Of a stretch of DNA of 64,000 nucleotides, positions 26,367 through 33,753 are shown piece by piece (position 1 is the stretch's first letter; the number at the start of each line of letters is the position of its first letter). The notes below the pieces were generated by a model that was given only the letters and a program-made list of their open reading frames with translations, ran no database searches and was not told where the DNA came from. The DNA lies in assembly GCF_000814025.1 (NCBI RefSeq), contig NZ_JWLL01000005.1, positions 124,001 to 188,000 of the forward strand, given 5' to 3'. This stretch comes from Tateyamaria sp. ANG-S1. Its GTDB lineage: Bacteria; Pseudomonadota; Alphaproteobacteria; Rhodobacterales; Rhodobacteraceae. The position numbers and the translations under genes are program-made.

Positions 26367-26404
26367 GCCAAGTCGCCGCTACCTTGCAAAAACGGGCACC
26401 AGAT

Positions 26405-27046
26405 ATGACACGCGCACACCTTCCCGGCATCATTGCCATGGCCGCCATTGTTGTGGCCTCGAACATCCTCGTCCAGTTCCTGTTCGGAAACTGGCTGACC
26501 TGGGGGGCGTTCACGTACCCGCTGGCCTTCCTCGTCACCGACATCATGAACCGGGTCTATGGTGCCGGACCCGCGCGCACCGTGGTCTTTGTCGGCTTCA
26601 TCGTCGGTGTCTGCTGCTCGCTGATCGGCACGCAGATCATGATCCAGGGCGACGGGTTCACCTACCCCGCCGTCACCTTCCGCATAGCCATCGGCTCCGG
26701 CCTCGCCTTCCTCACGGCGCAACTGCTTGATGTCGGCATCTTCTCGGCCCTGCGCCGCGGTGCGTGGTGGAAAGCTCCGCTGGCCTCGACCATCATCGGC
26801 AGCTCGGTCGACACCGCCATCTTCTTTACCATCGCGTTTTCCGGCACGCTCATCTGGCTGGAACCGGGCAACGATGTATCCTGGGCGGGCGAAATCTTGC
26901 CTCTGCTGGGCATGGGGCCAGAGGTTCCGTTTTGGGTATCGCTCGCGGTAGCCGACTGGATGGTGAAGCTCTCGCTTGCGCTCATTGCTTTGGCACCGTT
27001 CCGCTGGTTCACGGCTGGCGTCGCCCAGCCTGCGGAAATCCGTTGA
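26405..27046 (+). CDS. yhhQ: Queuosine precursor transporter (VUT family)
   Basis: A 213-residue inner-membrane protein of the YhhQ/VUT family, which imports queuosine precursors such as preQ0 and preQ1 for tRNA modification. It has about six hydrophobic segments, beginning at residue 7. The family pattern is NILVQFLFGNWLTWGAFTYPLAFLVTDIMNRVYG, followed by IAIGSGLAFLTAQLLDVGIF and the SSVDTAIFFTIAF segment near the C-terminal helices. Start 26405 is chosen because the in-frame codon at 26360 adds hydrophilic residues not seen in the family. No preQ1-type riboswitch could be recognised in the 63-base gap upstream. Confidence 0.92.
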   Translation: MTRAHLPGIIAMAAIVVASNILVQFLFGNWLTWGAFTYPLAFLVTDIMNRVYGAGPARTVVFVGFIVGVCCSLIGTQIMIQGDGFTYPAVTFRIAIGSGLAFLTAQLLDVGIFSALRRGAWWKAPLASTIIGSSVDTAIFFTIAFSGTLIWLEPGNDVSWAGEILPLLGMGPEVPFWVSLAVADWMVKLSLALIALAPFRWFTAGVAQPAEIR

Positions 27047-27070
27047 CTTTCACGGGCACTGTGCCACCAT

Positions 27071-27091
27071 CAAATGTGAGTTCAACATTTG
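27071..27091 (+). promoter_or_regulatory. Hairpin just upstream of the 18-codon leader ORF
   Basis: CAAATGT and ACATTTG form a perfect 7-bp inverted repeat with a 7-base loop. It ends directly before the Shine-Dalgarno sequence at 27092. A TTGACT -35-like hexamer lies at 27043-27048, but no good -10 box follows it. The hairpin may mark the 5' end of the transcript or shape access to the ribosome site. Confidence 0.45.
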
Positions 27092-27106
27092 AAAGGAGGT
27101 GATCCA

Positions 27107-27163
27107 GTGTCGAGAAAGGTATTGGGGAGAGGTGTCGGAACAGCTTGGGAGGTCGCCTGCTAG
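27107..27163 (+). CDS. Putative 18-residue leader peptide
   Basis: The ORF starts with GTG and encodes MSRKVLGRGVGTAWEVAC. The upstream sequence AAAGGAGGTGATCC (27092-27105) is a complete complement of the 3' end of 16S rRNA, and the GGAGG core stands 7 bases from the GTG, which is ideal. Such a strong site in front of a very short ORF, inside a region rich in inverted repeats and closed by an intrinsic terminator, suggests a translated leader or a dual-function small RNA. I do not recognise the peptide. It could also be only a ribosome-binding decoy. No protein-family evidence exists. Confidence 0.5.
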   Translation: MSRKVLGRGVGTAWEVAC

Positions 27164-27238
27164 GGCAGCCCCGCGCGGCGCAGACCGCCAAGTTGGTCGG
27201 TTGATCTAACCGGCACAACCTCCGAAACATTTCGAGAA

Positions 27239-27266
27239 GGGCCGCCCACATCAGGCGGCCCTTTTT
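27239..27266 (+). terminator. Rho-independent terminator
   Basis: GGGCCGCC-cacatca-GGCGGCCC is a perfect 8-bp GC-rich stem with a 7-base loop, followed by TTTTT at 27262-27266. This is a textbook intrinsic terminator. It lies 20 bases before the VOC gene start and closes the small structured transcript upstream. Confidence 0.9.
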
Positions 27267-27285
27267 CGGTTCAAGGGAACATCTC

Positions 27286-27642
27286 ATGTCACCACCGCTC
27301 AGCAGCCTCGTCCTCTACACCTCCCGGATGGAGGAGATGGCCCAGTTCTACACGGACCATTTCGGCTACACCGCGCATATTCAGGACGGTGATCGGGTCG
27401 TCGAACTGCACCCGCCGGGCGATGGCATAACCCTGCTTCTGCACCAGATGGGCAAGGGACGCAAACAGGGGCAGGTGCTGGTCAAGCTGGTGTTTGCTAT
27501 TGAGGACGTCGCCGCATTTTGCGACGCCGCAAGCACCAAGGGTCTTGAGTTCGGATCACTCCACAAGGCAGATGGCTATGTCTTTGCCAACGCCAAGGAC
27601 CCCGCCGGAAATTCGATCAGCGTATCGGGTCGGCTGGCCTGA
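27286..27642 (+). CDS. VOC/glyoxalase family protein
   Basis: A 118-residue protein with the vicinal oxygen chelate fold. It shows the paired beta-alpha-beta modules beginning SSLVLYTSRMEEMAQFYTDHFGYTAHIQDGDRVVELHPPGDGITLLLHQM, and a second module with VLVKLVFAIEDVAAFCDAASTKG and YVFANAKDPAGNSISVSGRLA. The DPAGN element is typical of the metal-binding second half of this superfamily. No specific reaction can be assigned, since VOC proteins include glyoxalases, dioxygenases and resistance proteins. It starts 20 bases after an intrinsic terminator, preceded by CAAGGGAACA. arfB follows after 20 bases. Confidence 0.88.
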   Translation: MSPPLSSLVLYTSRMEEMAQFYTDHFGYTAHIQDGDRVVELHPPGDGITLLLHQMGKGRKQGQVLVKLVFAIEDVAAFCDAASTKGLEFGSLHKADGYVFANAKDPAGNSISVSGRLA

Positions 27643-27662
27643 TCAGAACCGCAGCGAACGCC

Positions 27663-28085
27663 ATGCTACGCATCAACGACGACATCACGATCCAGGATTG
27701 GGAACTGAGCGAGCAGTTCGTGCGCGCCTCCGGCCCCGGTGGTCAGAACGTGAACAAAGTCGCAACGGCGGTGGAGCTACGGTTCGAGGCGCAGCGCTCG
27801 CCCTCCCTGCCCGGCCCGGTCAAGACCCGCCTCAAACGGCTGGCGGGGCGGCGTTGGACGACCGAGGGTGCGCTGATCCTTCAATGCGACGAAACTCGTA
27901 GCCAAGCCCGCAACCGCGACATCGCACGTCAGCGGCTTGTTGATCTGATCCGCAAGGCGTTGGTCAAACCCAAGCGCCGCATCGCGACCAAACCCACGCT
28001 CGGGTCCAAAAAACGCCGACTGAAGGCCAAGAAAGAGCGGGGCGAGGTCAAGGCCCTGCGCGGTCGCGTGGGCCCTGAAGACTAG
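27663..28085 (+). CDS. arfB: Alternative ribosome-rescue peptidyl-tRNA hydrolase ArfB
   Basis: A 140-residue class I release-factor-like protein that frees stalled ribosomes lacking a stop codon in the A site. The catalytic GGQ is in ASGPGGQNVNKVATAVELRF (residues 21-40). It lacks the codon-recognition domains of full release factors. The basic C-terminal tail, KPKRRIATKPTLGSKKRRLKAKKERGE, is needed in the family to enter the empty mRNA channel. Length matches E. coli YaeJ/ArfB. It follows the VOC gene closely and converges on a small lipoprotein gene. Confidence 0.95.
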   Translation: MLRINDDITIQDWELSEQFVRASGPGGQNVNKVATAVELRFEAQRSPSLPGPVKTRLKRLAGRRWTTEGALILQCDETRSQARNRDIARQRLVDLIRKALVKPKRRIATKPTLGSKKRRLKAKKERGEVKALRGRVGPED

Positions 28086-28087
28086 GG

Positions 28088-28267
28088 TCAACCCAACGAC
28101 AAAAGGTCGATTGCAGCGCGCTGAGAGGTCGTGTCGTCATAGTTCTGCGCATAGGGCGCAAAGCTTATGGGCGCGACATCGCCGCGCGCCACATAGTGTT
28201 GTGCGCCACCACAGGCTGCGACGGTGGTCAGGGCTGCCAGTACAAAGGCGAACTGAATACGTTTCAT
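28088..28267 (-). CDS. Small lipoprotein, 59 aa
   Basis: A short reading frame with a clear signal peptide, MKRIQFAFVLAALTTVAACGG, ending in a lipobox-like VAAC, then AQHYVARGDVAPISFAPYAQ and the C-terminus RAAIDLLSLG. The mature part would be about 40 residues, anchored by lipidated Cys19. I do not recognise a family. It resembles other short outer-membrane lipoproteins of unknown role. It ends 2 bases from the convergent arfB stop and has its own 117-base upstream region. Confidence 0.65.
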   Translation of the reverse strand: MKRIQFAFVLAALTTVAACGGAQHYVARGDVAPISFAPYAQNYDDTTSQRAAIDLLSLG

Positions 28268-28367
28268 ATCTCTACTCGATTCAAAGTTGCTTGGTTATTG
28301 TGGTGAGTATCGCGGCCAATCTTGGCAATTTTACGGTGAATGTTCGCGAATTGAGGACAAAAGCCAT

Positions 28368-28381
28368 GGCACGGCGGTGCC
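28368..28381 (-). terminator. Probable terminator of the 238 aa lipoprotein gene
   Basis: On the minus strand, 3 bases after the TAG, GGCAC-cgcc-GTGCC forms a 5-bp stem with a 4-base loop, followed by ATGGCTTTTG. The T tract is short and slightly displaced, so efficiency is uncertain. Confidence 0.45.
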
Positions 28382-28384
28382 GAT

Positions 28385-29101
28385 CTAGCCCAAAAGGTTA
28401 ATCTCGGAGCGAGCCGACTGTGCGTCCTGCACCAAGTTGTCCGTTGTCAGCATATGCCAGTCCAGACCGGTTTGTCCCTGCTGCGCCGCCTCTTCCATAT
28501 TGGCCCTGGCGCGGCGGGCCGTATCCTCACTCGCGCTCAGTGCTGCGGCAAGTTCCGCGCGGCTCAGCCGAATGGCTTCGACCCCTGCGTCATATTCGGC
28601 GTCGGACAAAGCGCCCGCATCCCGACGCATCGCAAGATCGACCAGTTCGGCATCCTGTTCCTGCAACAACTCGGGCAGTGATACGGTGATCGCATCCATC
28701 TGATCCGTCATCCCACGTAAGCTGCGCACCAGCGCATTGGCCGACACAAGATCAACCCGTTTCTGAACCTGACGCTGCCCCGCATGGTGCCCGACAACAG
28801 CGCCGATCGCACCACCCGCAGCAGCACCTGTGACGCACTTACCGGCATTTGACCCTGACACAAGGACAAGGCCACACCCGACTGCCGCACCTGTCATCGC
28901 CCCCTTGATCCGCGAACGGCGTTCCAGATCGCGCGCCATGCGCGACAAGGCATTCGCCTGCTGCTGAAGCTGTTCCTGATCAACGGTGGCAGCAAACGCC
29001 ATCCTGTTGTCCAGCCGCGTCACCGCGTCAGTCATTGGCGCCGCACAGCCCGCAAGAAGGGCAGCAAGCGCCACGGGGATGGTCATGGATTTCAAGTGCA
29101 T
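28385..29101 (-). CDS. Lipoprotein with glycine-zipper-like segment, 238 aa
   Basis: A 238-residue lipoprotein candidate. The signal peptide MHLKSMTIPVALAALLAGCAAP contains the lipobox LAGC with Cys19. A helical, Gln-rich region follows (DQEQLQQQANALSRMARDLERRSRIKG). Next is a small-residue membrane-like stretch resembling glycine-zipper modules (AMTGAAVGCGLVLVSGSNAGKCVTGAAAGGAIGAVVGHHAGQ, about residues 68-110). A long alpha-helical C-terminus then carries acidic and Gln-rich heptads (ISLPELLQEQDAELVDLAMRRD). This layout occurs in outer-membrane stress lipoproteins, but no specific function is known. The gene is followed by a small hairpin. Confidence 0.75.
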   Translation of the reverse strand: MHLKSMTIPVALAALLAGCAAPMTDAVTRLDNRMAFAATVDQEQLQQQANALSRMARDLERRSRIKGAMTGAAVGCGLVLVSGSNAGKCVTGAAAGGAIGAVVGHHAGQRQVQKRVDLVSANALVRSLRGMTDQMDAITVSLPELLQEQDAELVDLAMRRDAGALSDAEYDAGVEAIRLSRAELAAALSASEDTARRARANMEEAAQQGQTGLDWHMLTTDNLVQDAQSARSEINLLG

Positions 29102-29202
29102 TTCGGTCGTACCTGCTCTGCGTTTCTTGTTTGCGCACAGCGGTAGGAAACAAATGCGGCTGAATTTAGGCTATTGTTTCGAAAATTGCGAAAGACTGTC
29201 GA

Positions 29203-30495
29203 TCAGACCAAAACGTCCATCTTTTTCTGCTCTCCAACACCAAAAACCCGCTTGTAGCGCTCGATCTCGGCCTCGGGGCCCATCGCCTTGTTCGGGTTGT
29301 CAGACAGCTTGACCGTCGGAAATCCATTGGCCGAGACGGCCTTGCAGACCAACGAAAACGGCGCCAACCGGTCGTCTCTGGTCAGCCCCTTGAAATCATT
29401 GGTCAGCATCGTGCCCCAACCGAACGACACCTTGACCCGCCCCGCAAACTGCTGATGCAACTCGACAATCTTGCCCGCATCCAGCCCATCGGAAAAGATC
29501 ACCAGCTTCTCGCGCGGATCCTCGCCGCGCTCCTGCCACCACTTGATCGCCACCTCAGCGCCGGTGGCCGGATCACCGCTGTCGATCCGGATACCTGTCC
29601 ACCCCGCCAGCCAGTCGGGCGCACGCTTCAGGAAACCTTCGGTTCCGTACGTATCTGGCAGAATGATGCGCAGGTTCCCTTCATGCTCGTCATGCCAGTC
29701 GCTCAGCACGTCATAGGGCGCGCGCGCCAGGTCGGCATCGGATTGGGCCAAGGCGGAATACACCATGGGCAACTCATGGGCATTGGTGCCGATGGCCTCA
29801 AGGTCGCGATTCTTGGCGATCAGGCAGTTCGACGTCCCCGCAAACTGCGGCCCCAGGCCCTCGCCCATGGCTTGCACACACCAGTCCTGCCACAGGAACG
29901 AATGCCGCCGCCGCGTACCGAAATCCGCCACACGCGGCCCATCATCCTGCCGCAGCTTCCCGATCTTTTCCCACAGCTTGGTCATCGCGCGGGCATAGAG
30001 CACCTGAAGCTCGAACTTACCCATCTCGTTCAGCACGGCCCGCCCACGCAACTCCATCAGCACGGCCAGCGCCGGGATCTCCCACAGCATCACTTCGGGC
30101 CACGACCCTTCGAATGTCAGCTCGTACTGATCCTCCCGCCGCTCCAGATGGTAGGCGGGCAGGCGCAGCGCCTCGAACCAGTCCATGAATTCCGGCGTGA
30201 ACATCTGCCGCTTGCCATAGAACGTATTGCCGCGCATCCACGTGCTTTCGCCCCGGCGCAGCGACAGCGAGCGGATGTGATCCAGCTGCTCGCGCAACTC
30301 GCCCTCATCAATCAACTTCGCCAGCGGCACATGCTTGGATCGATTGATCAGCGAAAACGTCACCTGCGTGTCCGGCTTGTTCCGGAACACCGACTGACAC
30401 ATCAGCAGCTTGTAGAAATCCGTGTCGATGAGCGACCGCACAATCGGGTCGATCTTCCATTTGTGGTTCCAGACACGGGTGGCGATGTCGACCAT
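29203..30495 (-). CDS. pncB: Nicotinate phosphoribosyltransferase
   Basis: A 430-residue cytoplasmic enzyme that joins nicotinate and PRPP to nicotinate mononucleotide, with ATP hydrolysis, in NAD salvage. Visible family features are the N-terminal SLIDTDFYKLLMCQSVF, FGTRRRHSFLWQDW (about residue 192-205), GTNAHELPM with His240 as the probable phosphorylated histidine, GIRIDSGDP in the phosphate-binding loop, and KLVIFSDGLD. Length is normal. pncA lies 59 bases upstream on the same strand, so the two consecutive salvage steps are probably one operon. Confidence 0.97.
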   Translation of the reverse strand: MVDIATRVWNHKWKIDPIVRSLIDTDFYKLLMCQSVFRNKPDTQVTFSLINRSKHVPLAKLIDEGELREQLDHIRSLSLRRGESTWMRGNTFYGKRQMFTPEFMDWFEALRLPAYHLERREDQYELTFEGSWPEVMLWEIPALAVLMELRGRAVLNEMGKFELQVLYARAMTKLWEKIGKLRQDDGPRVADFGTRRRHSFLWQDWCVQAMGEGLGPQFAGTSNCLIAKNRDLEAIGTNAHELPMVYSALAQSDADLARAPYDVLSDWHDEHEGNLRIILPDTYGTEGFLKRAPDWLAGWTGIRIDSGDPATGAEVAIKWWQERGEDPREKLVIFSDGLDAGKIVELHQQFAGRVKVSFGWGTMLTNDFKGLTRDDRLAPFSLVCKAVSANGFPTVKLSDNPNKAMGPEAEIERYKRVFGVGEQKKMDVLV

Positions 30496-30554
30496 ATGCA
30501 GGCTTCCTTGAACGGCTGGCCCCGTTGTGCCCTACCTTTGCGGGTGGGGGCAAG

Positions 30555-31151
30555 TCAGGCCAGTTTGACACCCGCCCCGCTCATCCCCGCCTCTGCCGCC
30601 GCAAGCGACCCATCCAGGTCAATGGCCCGGCACAGATCCATCCGCACATCCACCTTAAATCCCAGCTTCGCCGCATCCACGGCAGAGAAGTTCACGCAGA
30701 AATCCGTGGCGAGGCCCACCATCGTCAGGTCCGTGATACCGCGCGTCCGCAGATACCCCTCCAGCCCCGTAGGCGTCTTCTGATCATTTTCAAAGAACGC
30801 CGAATAGCTGTCGATGGCAGGGCGATAACCCTTGCGCACAATCATATCGGCCCGGTCCGCATTCAGGTCCGCGTGGAAGTTAGCACCATCTGTTCCCTGC
30901 ACACAGTGATCCGGCCACAGCACCTGCGGCCCATAGGGCATCTCGACCATGTCATACGGGCCCTTGCCCTCATGCGACGACGCGAATGACGAATGCCCGG
31001 CCGGATGCCAATCCTGCGTCAGTACCACGGCGTCAAACTCTGCCATCAGCGCATTGATGCCAGCGACGATCTGATCCCCCTCCGGCACGGCCAGCGCACC
31101 GCCGGGGCAAAAGTCGTTCTGGACATCGATCACGATCAGGGCGCGGGTCAT
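30555..31151 (-). CDS. pncA: Nicotinamidase
   Basis: A 198-residue cytoplasmic amidohydrolase that converts nicotinamide to nicotinate, feeding pncB directly downstream. The catalytic triad appears as Asp9 (VIDVQNDF), Lys107 (IVRKG) and Cys152 (TDFCVNFSA). Metal ligands are Asp47 and His49 (QDWHP) and His82 (WPDHCVQGT). The start at 31151 is chosen for family alignment (MTRALIVIDVQNDFCPGGAL). The frame stays open far upstream, antisense to trhO, but that part has no family match. It diverges from trhO with an 84-base shared region. Confidence 0.96.
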   Translation of the reverse strand: MTRALIVIDVQNDFCPGGALAVPEGDQIVAGINALMAEFDAVVLTQDWHPAGHSSFASSHEGKGPYDMVEMPYGPQVLWPDHCVQGTDGANFHADLNADRADMIVRKGYRPAIDSYSAFFENDQKTPTGLEGYLRTRGITDLTMVGLATDFCVNFSAVDAAKLGFKVDVRMDLCRAIDLDGSLAAAEAGMSGAGVKLA

Positions 31152-31235
31152 ATGGGCCTCCTGCTTTGCATAGCTGCCTTGTGACACCCGCCCGCCCCCT
31201 TGCGCAAGGGCACGGCCTTCGCCTATCTCGCGCCC

Positions 31236-32159
31236 ATGTACACCATCGCCGCCCTCTACCACTTCACGCGCTTCGATGATCCCGCCGCGATAAAGGGACC
31301 GCTGGCCAAGCTGTGCTGCAATGCAGGCGTCAAGGGCACGCTGCTGCTGGCCCCAGAAGGGATCAACGGCACCATAGCCGGACCACGCGCAGGCATCGAC
31401 GCGGTGCTGGCCCACATCCGCGCCCTGCCCGGTTGCGCCGATTTGGAGTGGAAGGAAAGCACCAGCGACACGCCCCCCTTCGGTAAGATGAAGGTGCGGC
31501 TCAAGCGCGAGATCGTGACCATGGGCCAACCCGATGTCGATCCGGCGGCTCGCGTGGGCCACTATGTGGACCCCGCCGATTGGAACGACCTGATCGGACG
31601 CGAGGATGTGGCCGTCATCGACACCCGCAACGATTACGAAGTGGCCATCGGCTCCTTCAACGGTGCCATTGATCCTGCCACCCGCAGCTTTGGCGAGTTT
31701 CCAGCGTGGTGGGAGGAGAACAAGCACCGCTTCCACAACAAGAAGGTGGCGATGTTCTGCACCGGCGGCATCCGCTGCGAGAAGTCCACGAACTACCTGC
31801 TCGGCCAGGGGGTCGAGGATGTGTTCCACCTCAAGGGCGGCATCCTCAAATACCTCGAAGAGGTGCCAGCCGATGAGAGTACCTGGCAAGGCGAGTGCTT
31901 TGTATTCGACGGGCGGGTCAGCGTGGGCCACGGCCTGCAAGTCGGCCCGCACCTGCTGTGCCACGCCTGCCGCCGCCCGATCCTGCCCGCCGATCAGCAC
32001 CGCCCGGAATACGAGGCGGGCGTGAGCTGCCATCACTGCGTGAACGAGACGAGCGCCGAGGACAAAGCCCGCTTTCGCGAGCGCCAGAAGCAAATCGAAC
32101 TGGCCCGCGCGCGCGGCGAGGATCACCTCAGCGGCCCCATGGTTCCCGACAAGGCCTGA
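31236..32159 (+). CDS. trhO: tRNA uridine(34) hydroxylase, rhodanese-like
   Basis: A 307-residue rhodanese-domain protein of the TrhO (YceA) family, which hydroxylates uridine 34 of tRNA in the prephenate-independent branch of ho5U formation. It begins YTIAALYHFTRF, carries an acylphosphatase-like N-terminal module (GTLLLAPEGINGTIAG), then the rhodanese domain with VAVIDTRNDYEVAIGSFNGAI and active Cys175 in MFCTGGIRCEKST. The C-terminal zinc-like cysteines CHACRRP and GVSCHHC follow. Start 31236 is chosen because relatives begin at this Met and the upstream residues are not conserved. Confidence 0.95.
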   Translation: MYTIAALYHFTRFDDPAAIKGPLAKLCCNAGVKGTLLLAPEGINGTIAGPRAGIDAVLAHIRALPGCADLEWKESTSDTPPFGKMKVRLKREIVTMGQPDVDPAARVGHYVDPADWNDLIGREDVAVIDTRNDYEVAIGSFNGAIDPATRSFGEFPAWWEENKHRFHNKKVAMFCTGGIRCEKSTNYLLGQGVEDVFHLKGGILKYLEEVPADESTWQGECFVFDGRVSVGHGLQVGPHLLCHACRRPILPADQHRPEYEAGVSCHHCVNETSAEDKARFRERQKQIELARARGEDHLSGPMVPDKA

Positions 32160-32163
32160 CATG

Positions 32164-32182
32164 GGCGGACGACACGTCCGCC
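32164..32182 (+). terminator. Terminator-like hairpin after trhO
   Basis: GGCGGAC-gacac-GTCCGCC is a perfect 7-bp stem with a 5-base loop, 5 bases after the trhO stop, followed by TTACGTTT. The T content is moderate, so it is a probable rather than certain intrinsic terminator. Confidence 0.6.
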
Positions 32183-32207
32183 TTACGTTTGGCCCGGTTC
32201 AATCAGA

Positions 32208-32223
32208 TTAACCCTTCATCAAC
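32208..32223 (+). promoter_or_regulatory. CtrA-like box in a convergent intergenic region
   Basis: TTAA-N7-TCAAC matches the CtrA consensus TTAA-N7-TTAAC with one mismatch. It lies between two genes that converge here (trhO and an MFS gene), so no obvious target follows. Four GTGCAC hexamers lie within the next 160 bases (32236, 32292, 32303, 32378). Confidence 0.3.
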
Positions 32224-32406
32224 CTTTGGCACCGTGTGCACGGTTAACCATGGCGATTTCGCCAATGCTGCGCCGCGGCGGTGTACAGGGGGTGCACGCA
32301 TGGTGCACAAGGGGTGACAGGCCCATATTCCTTGTTTTTATGACGTTAACGCGCATATCGCGGAAATCGACCAGACGGTGCACCAAACCGTTGCGCGTAC
32401 GGTGCC

Positions 32407-33621
32407 TCAGGCGGTGCTCAACACCTGTCGCGGACGCGCCCGCATCCACAGCCAGACCATGATCGCAATGTTCAGACCGTTCCACGCAATCCCGTTCCAG
32501 AACGCCATCTGATAGCTGCCGGTGACGTCGTAAATCCACCCCGACATCCACCCGCCCAGCGCCATGCCCATGATGGTCGCCATCATGACAAAACCCACCC
32601 GCGCCCCCGCCTCCCGCGCGGGCATGTATTCTCGTACGATGATCGCATAACTGGGCACAATCCCGCCCTGGCTCAGCCCAAAGATCAGGCTGACCACATA
32701 GAGCGAAATCAGCGCGTCAGAGGGTAGGTATAGAACCAGCGCAATACACTGCAGGACAGAGCCCAGCAGCAGCGTCTTTACGCCTCCCAGCCTGTCGGCC
32801 AGCAGCCCCGAAACAAGCCGTGACCCCACACCACCCAGAAGCATCAGCGCCAGCATCTCGGCACCCACGGCGGGCCCGTAGCCCAGGTCAACGCAATAGC
32901 TGACGATATGAACCTGCGGCATCGACATCGCCACACAGCAGCCCACCCCGGCCAGACCCAAAAGCCACGCCAGGGTCCGGGGCGATAGCCCGACCGAAGC
33001 GGCGTTCGCATTCGATGACGCTTCGGCCAATTCATGTGCTGTATCAGGCACTTGACGGCGCAGCATAAGCGCCAAAGGGATCACGACGACAAGCGTCGAA
33101 ATAGCCAGTACCGCATAGGCCGCGCGCCAGCCCTGGTCTTCCAGGATACCGGCCAGAAGGATCGGCCAGATCGCGCCCGACAGGTAGTTGCCGCTCGCCG
33201 CAATGGCGACAGCTATCCCACGCCGTTTCAGAAACCAGTGCGAGATGTCTGCGATCAGAGGCCCGAACCCCACAGACGTGCCAAGCCCGATCAGCAGTTG
33301 CGCCAACGACAGCGCAAGGATCGATCCACTCAACATCGCCAGCCCGTACCCGGCAGCAATCGCCAGCGCACAGACGATCAGAACCCGCGTGACGCCCCAG
33401 ATATCCACGGCCCGCCCCACCACAAAGTTGCCCACGGCAAACCCGATCATGGTGAGGGTGTAAGGCATGCTGGCAGCCGCTCGGCTGACCTCGAACTCGG
33501 CCTCGACCGCGGGCATGATGACGATGATCGCCCACATGCCAACATTTGCGACCATTGCAATCAGCAGGGTCACGCCAAGGCGCACCCAGGAGTATCCGCT
33601 GTCGTGGGGTGAGGTGCTCAT
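32407..33621 (-). CDS. MFS transporter
   Basis: A 404-residue inner-membrane transporter of the major facilitator superfamily with 12 predicted helices, resembling the oxalate/formate and monocarboxylate antiporter group. Helix 1 is VRLGVTLLIAMVANVGMWAIIVIMPAVEAEF. The loop 2-3 motif is VGRAVDIWGVTRVL, helix 4-5 carries LIGLGTSVGFGPLIADISHWFLKRRGIAVAIAASGNYLSG, and the second half repeats GSRLVSGLLADRLGGVK. The FLKRRGIAVAIAASG element is typical of the MCT-like subgroup. The substrate is unknown. The start at 33621 (MSTSPHDSG) is preferred over 33639, since it begins close to the first helix. Confidence 0.88.
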   Translation of the reverse strand: MSTSPHDSGYSWVRLGVTLLIAMVANVGMWAIIVIMPAVEAEFEVSRAAASMPYTLTMIGFAVGNFVVGRAVDIWGVTRVLIVCALAIAAGYGLAMLSGSILALSLAQLLIGLGTSVGFGPLIADISHWFLKRRGIAVAIAASGNYLSGAIWPILLAGILEDQGWRAAYAVLAISTLVVVIPLALMLRRQVPDTAHELAEASSNANAASVGLSPRTLAWLLGLAGVGCCVAMSMPQVHIVSYCVDLGYGPAVGAEMLALMLLGGVGSRLVSGLLADRLGGVKTLLLGSVLQCIALVLYLPSDALISLYVVSLIFGLSQGGIVPSYAIIVREYMPAREAGARVGFVMMATIMGMALGGWMSGWIYDVTGSYQMAFWNGIAWNGLNIAIMVWLWMRARPRQVLSTA

Positions 33622-33688
33622 GCGCCATCTGCGCACCACGAGGATGCGGGCGCAAGGGATGGACGGTAAATACCAACAATTCGAACCG

Positions 33689-33704
33689 TTAAGCCCACCG
33701 TAAC
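33689..33704 (+). promoter_or_regulatory. CtrA-like box upstream of motB
   Basis: TTAA-N7-GTAAC, one mismatch to TTAA-N7-TTAAC, 49 bases before the motB start. In Rhodobacteraceae and other alphaproteobacteria CtrA is known to activate flagellar genes, so placement makes sense. No -35/-10 pair could be fixed. Confidence 0.4.
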
Positions 33705-33753
33705 AGGCCGAATGCTATCCATCTCCCCGGGTGAGAAAATTGAGGTTCGGGAT

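Larger units (their letters stand above)
27071..27266 (+). ncRNA. Putative structured small transcript or leader RNA
   Basis: About 195 bases between yhhQ and the VOC gene hold several inverted repeats: the hairpin at 27071-27091, GGAGGT (27148-27153) with ACCTCC (27218-27223), CGGTT-gatct-AACCG (27198-27212), and the terminator at 27239-27266. The ACCTCC segment could pair instead with GGAGGT inside the Shine-Dalgarno sequence (27095-27100), giving two exclusive structures. This is attenuator-like or riboswitch-like logic, but whether the RNA stands alone or leads into the VOC gene is not decided by sequence. Confidence 0.5.

Noticed and set aside
31152-32162. N-terminal extension of pncA over trhO
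   Set aside because: The frame stays open by chance; nicotinamidase homology begins at 31151 and trhO is well supported on the other strand.
32226-32462. 78-codon plus-strand frame starting with TTG in the convergent gap
   Set aside because: Overlaps the MFS gene end, basic low-quality composition and no ribosome site.
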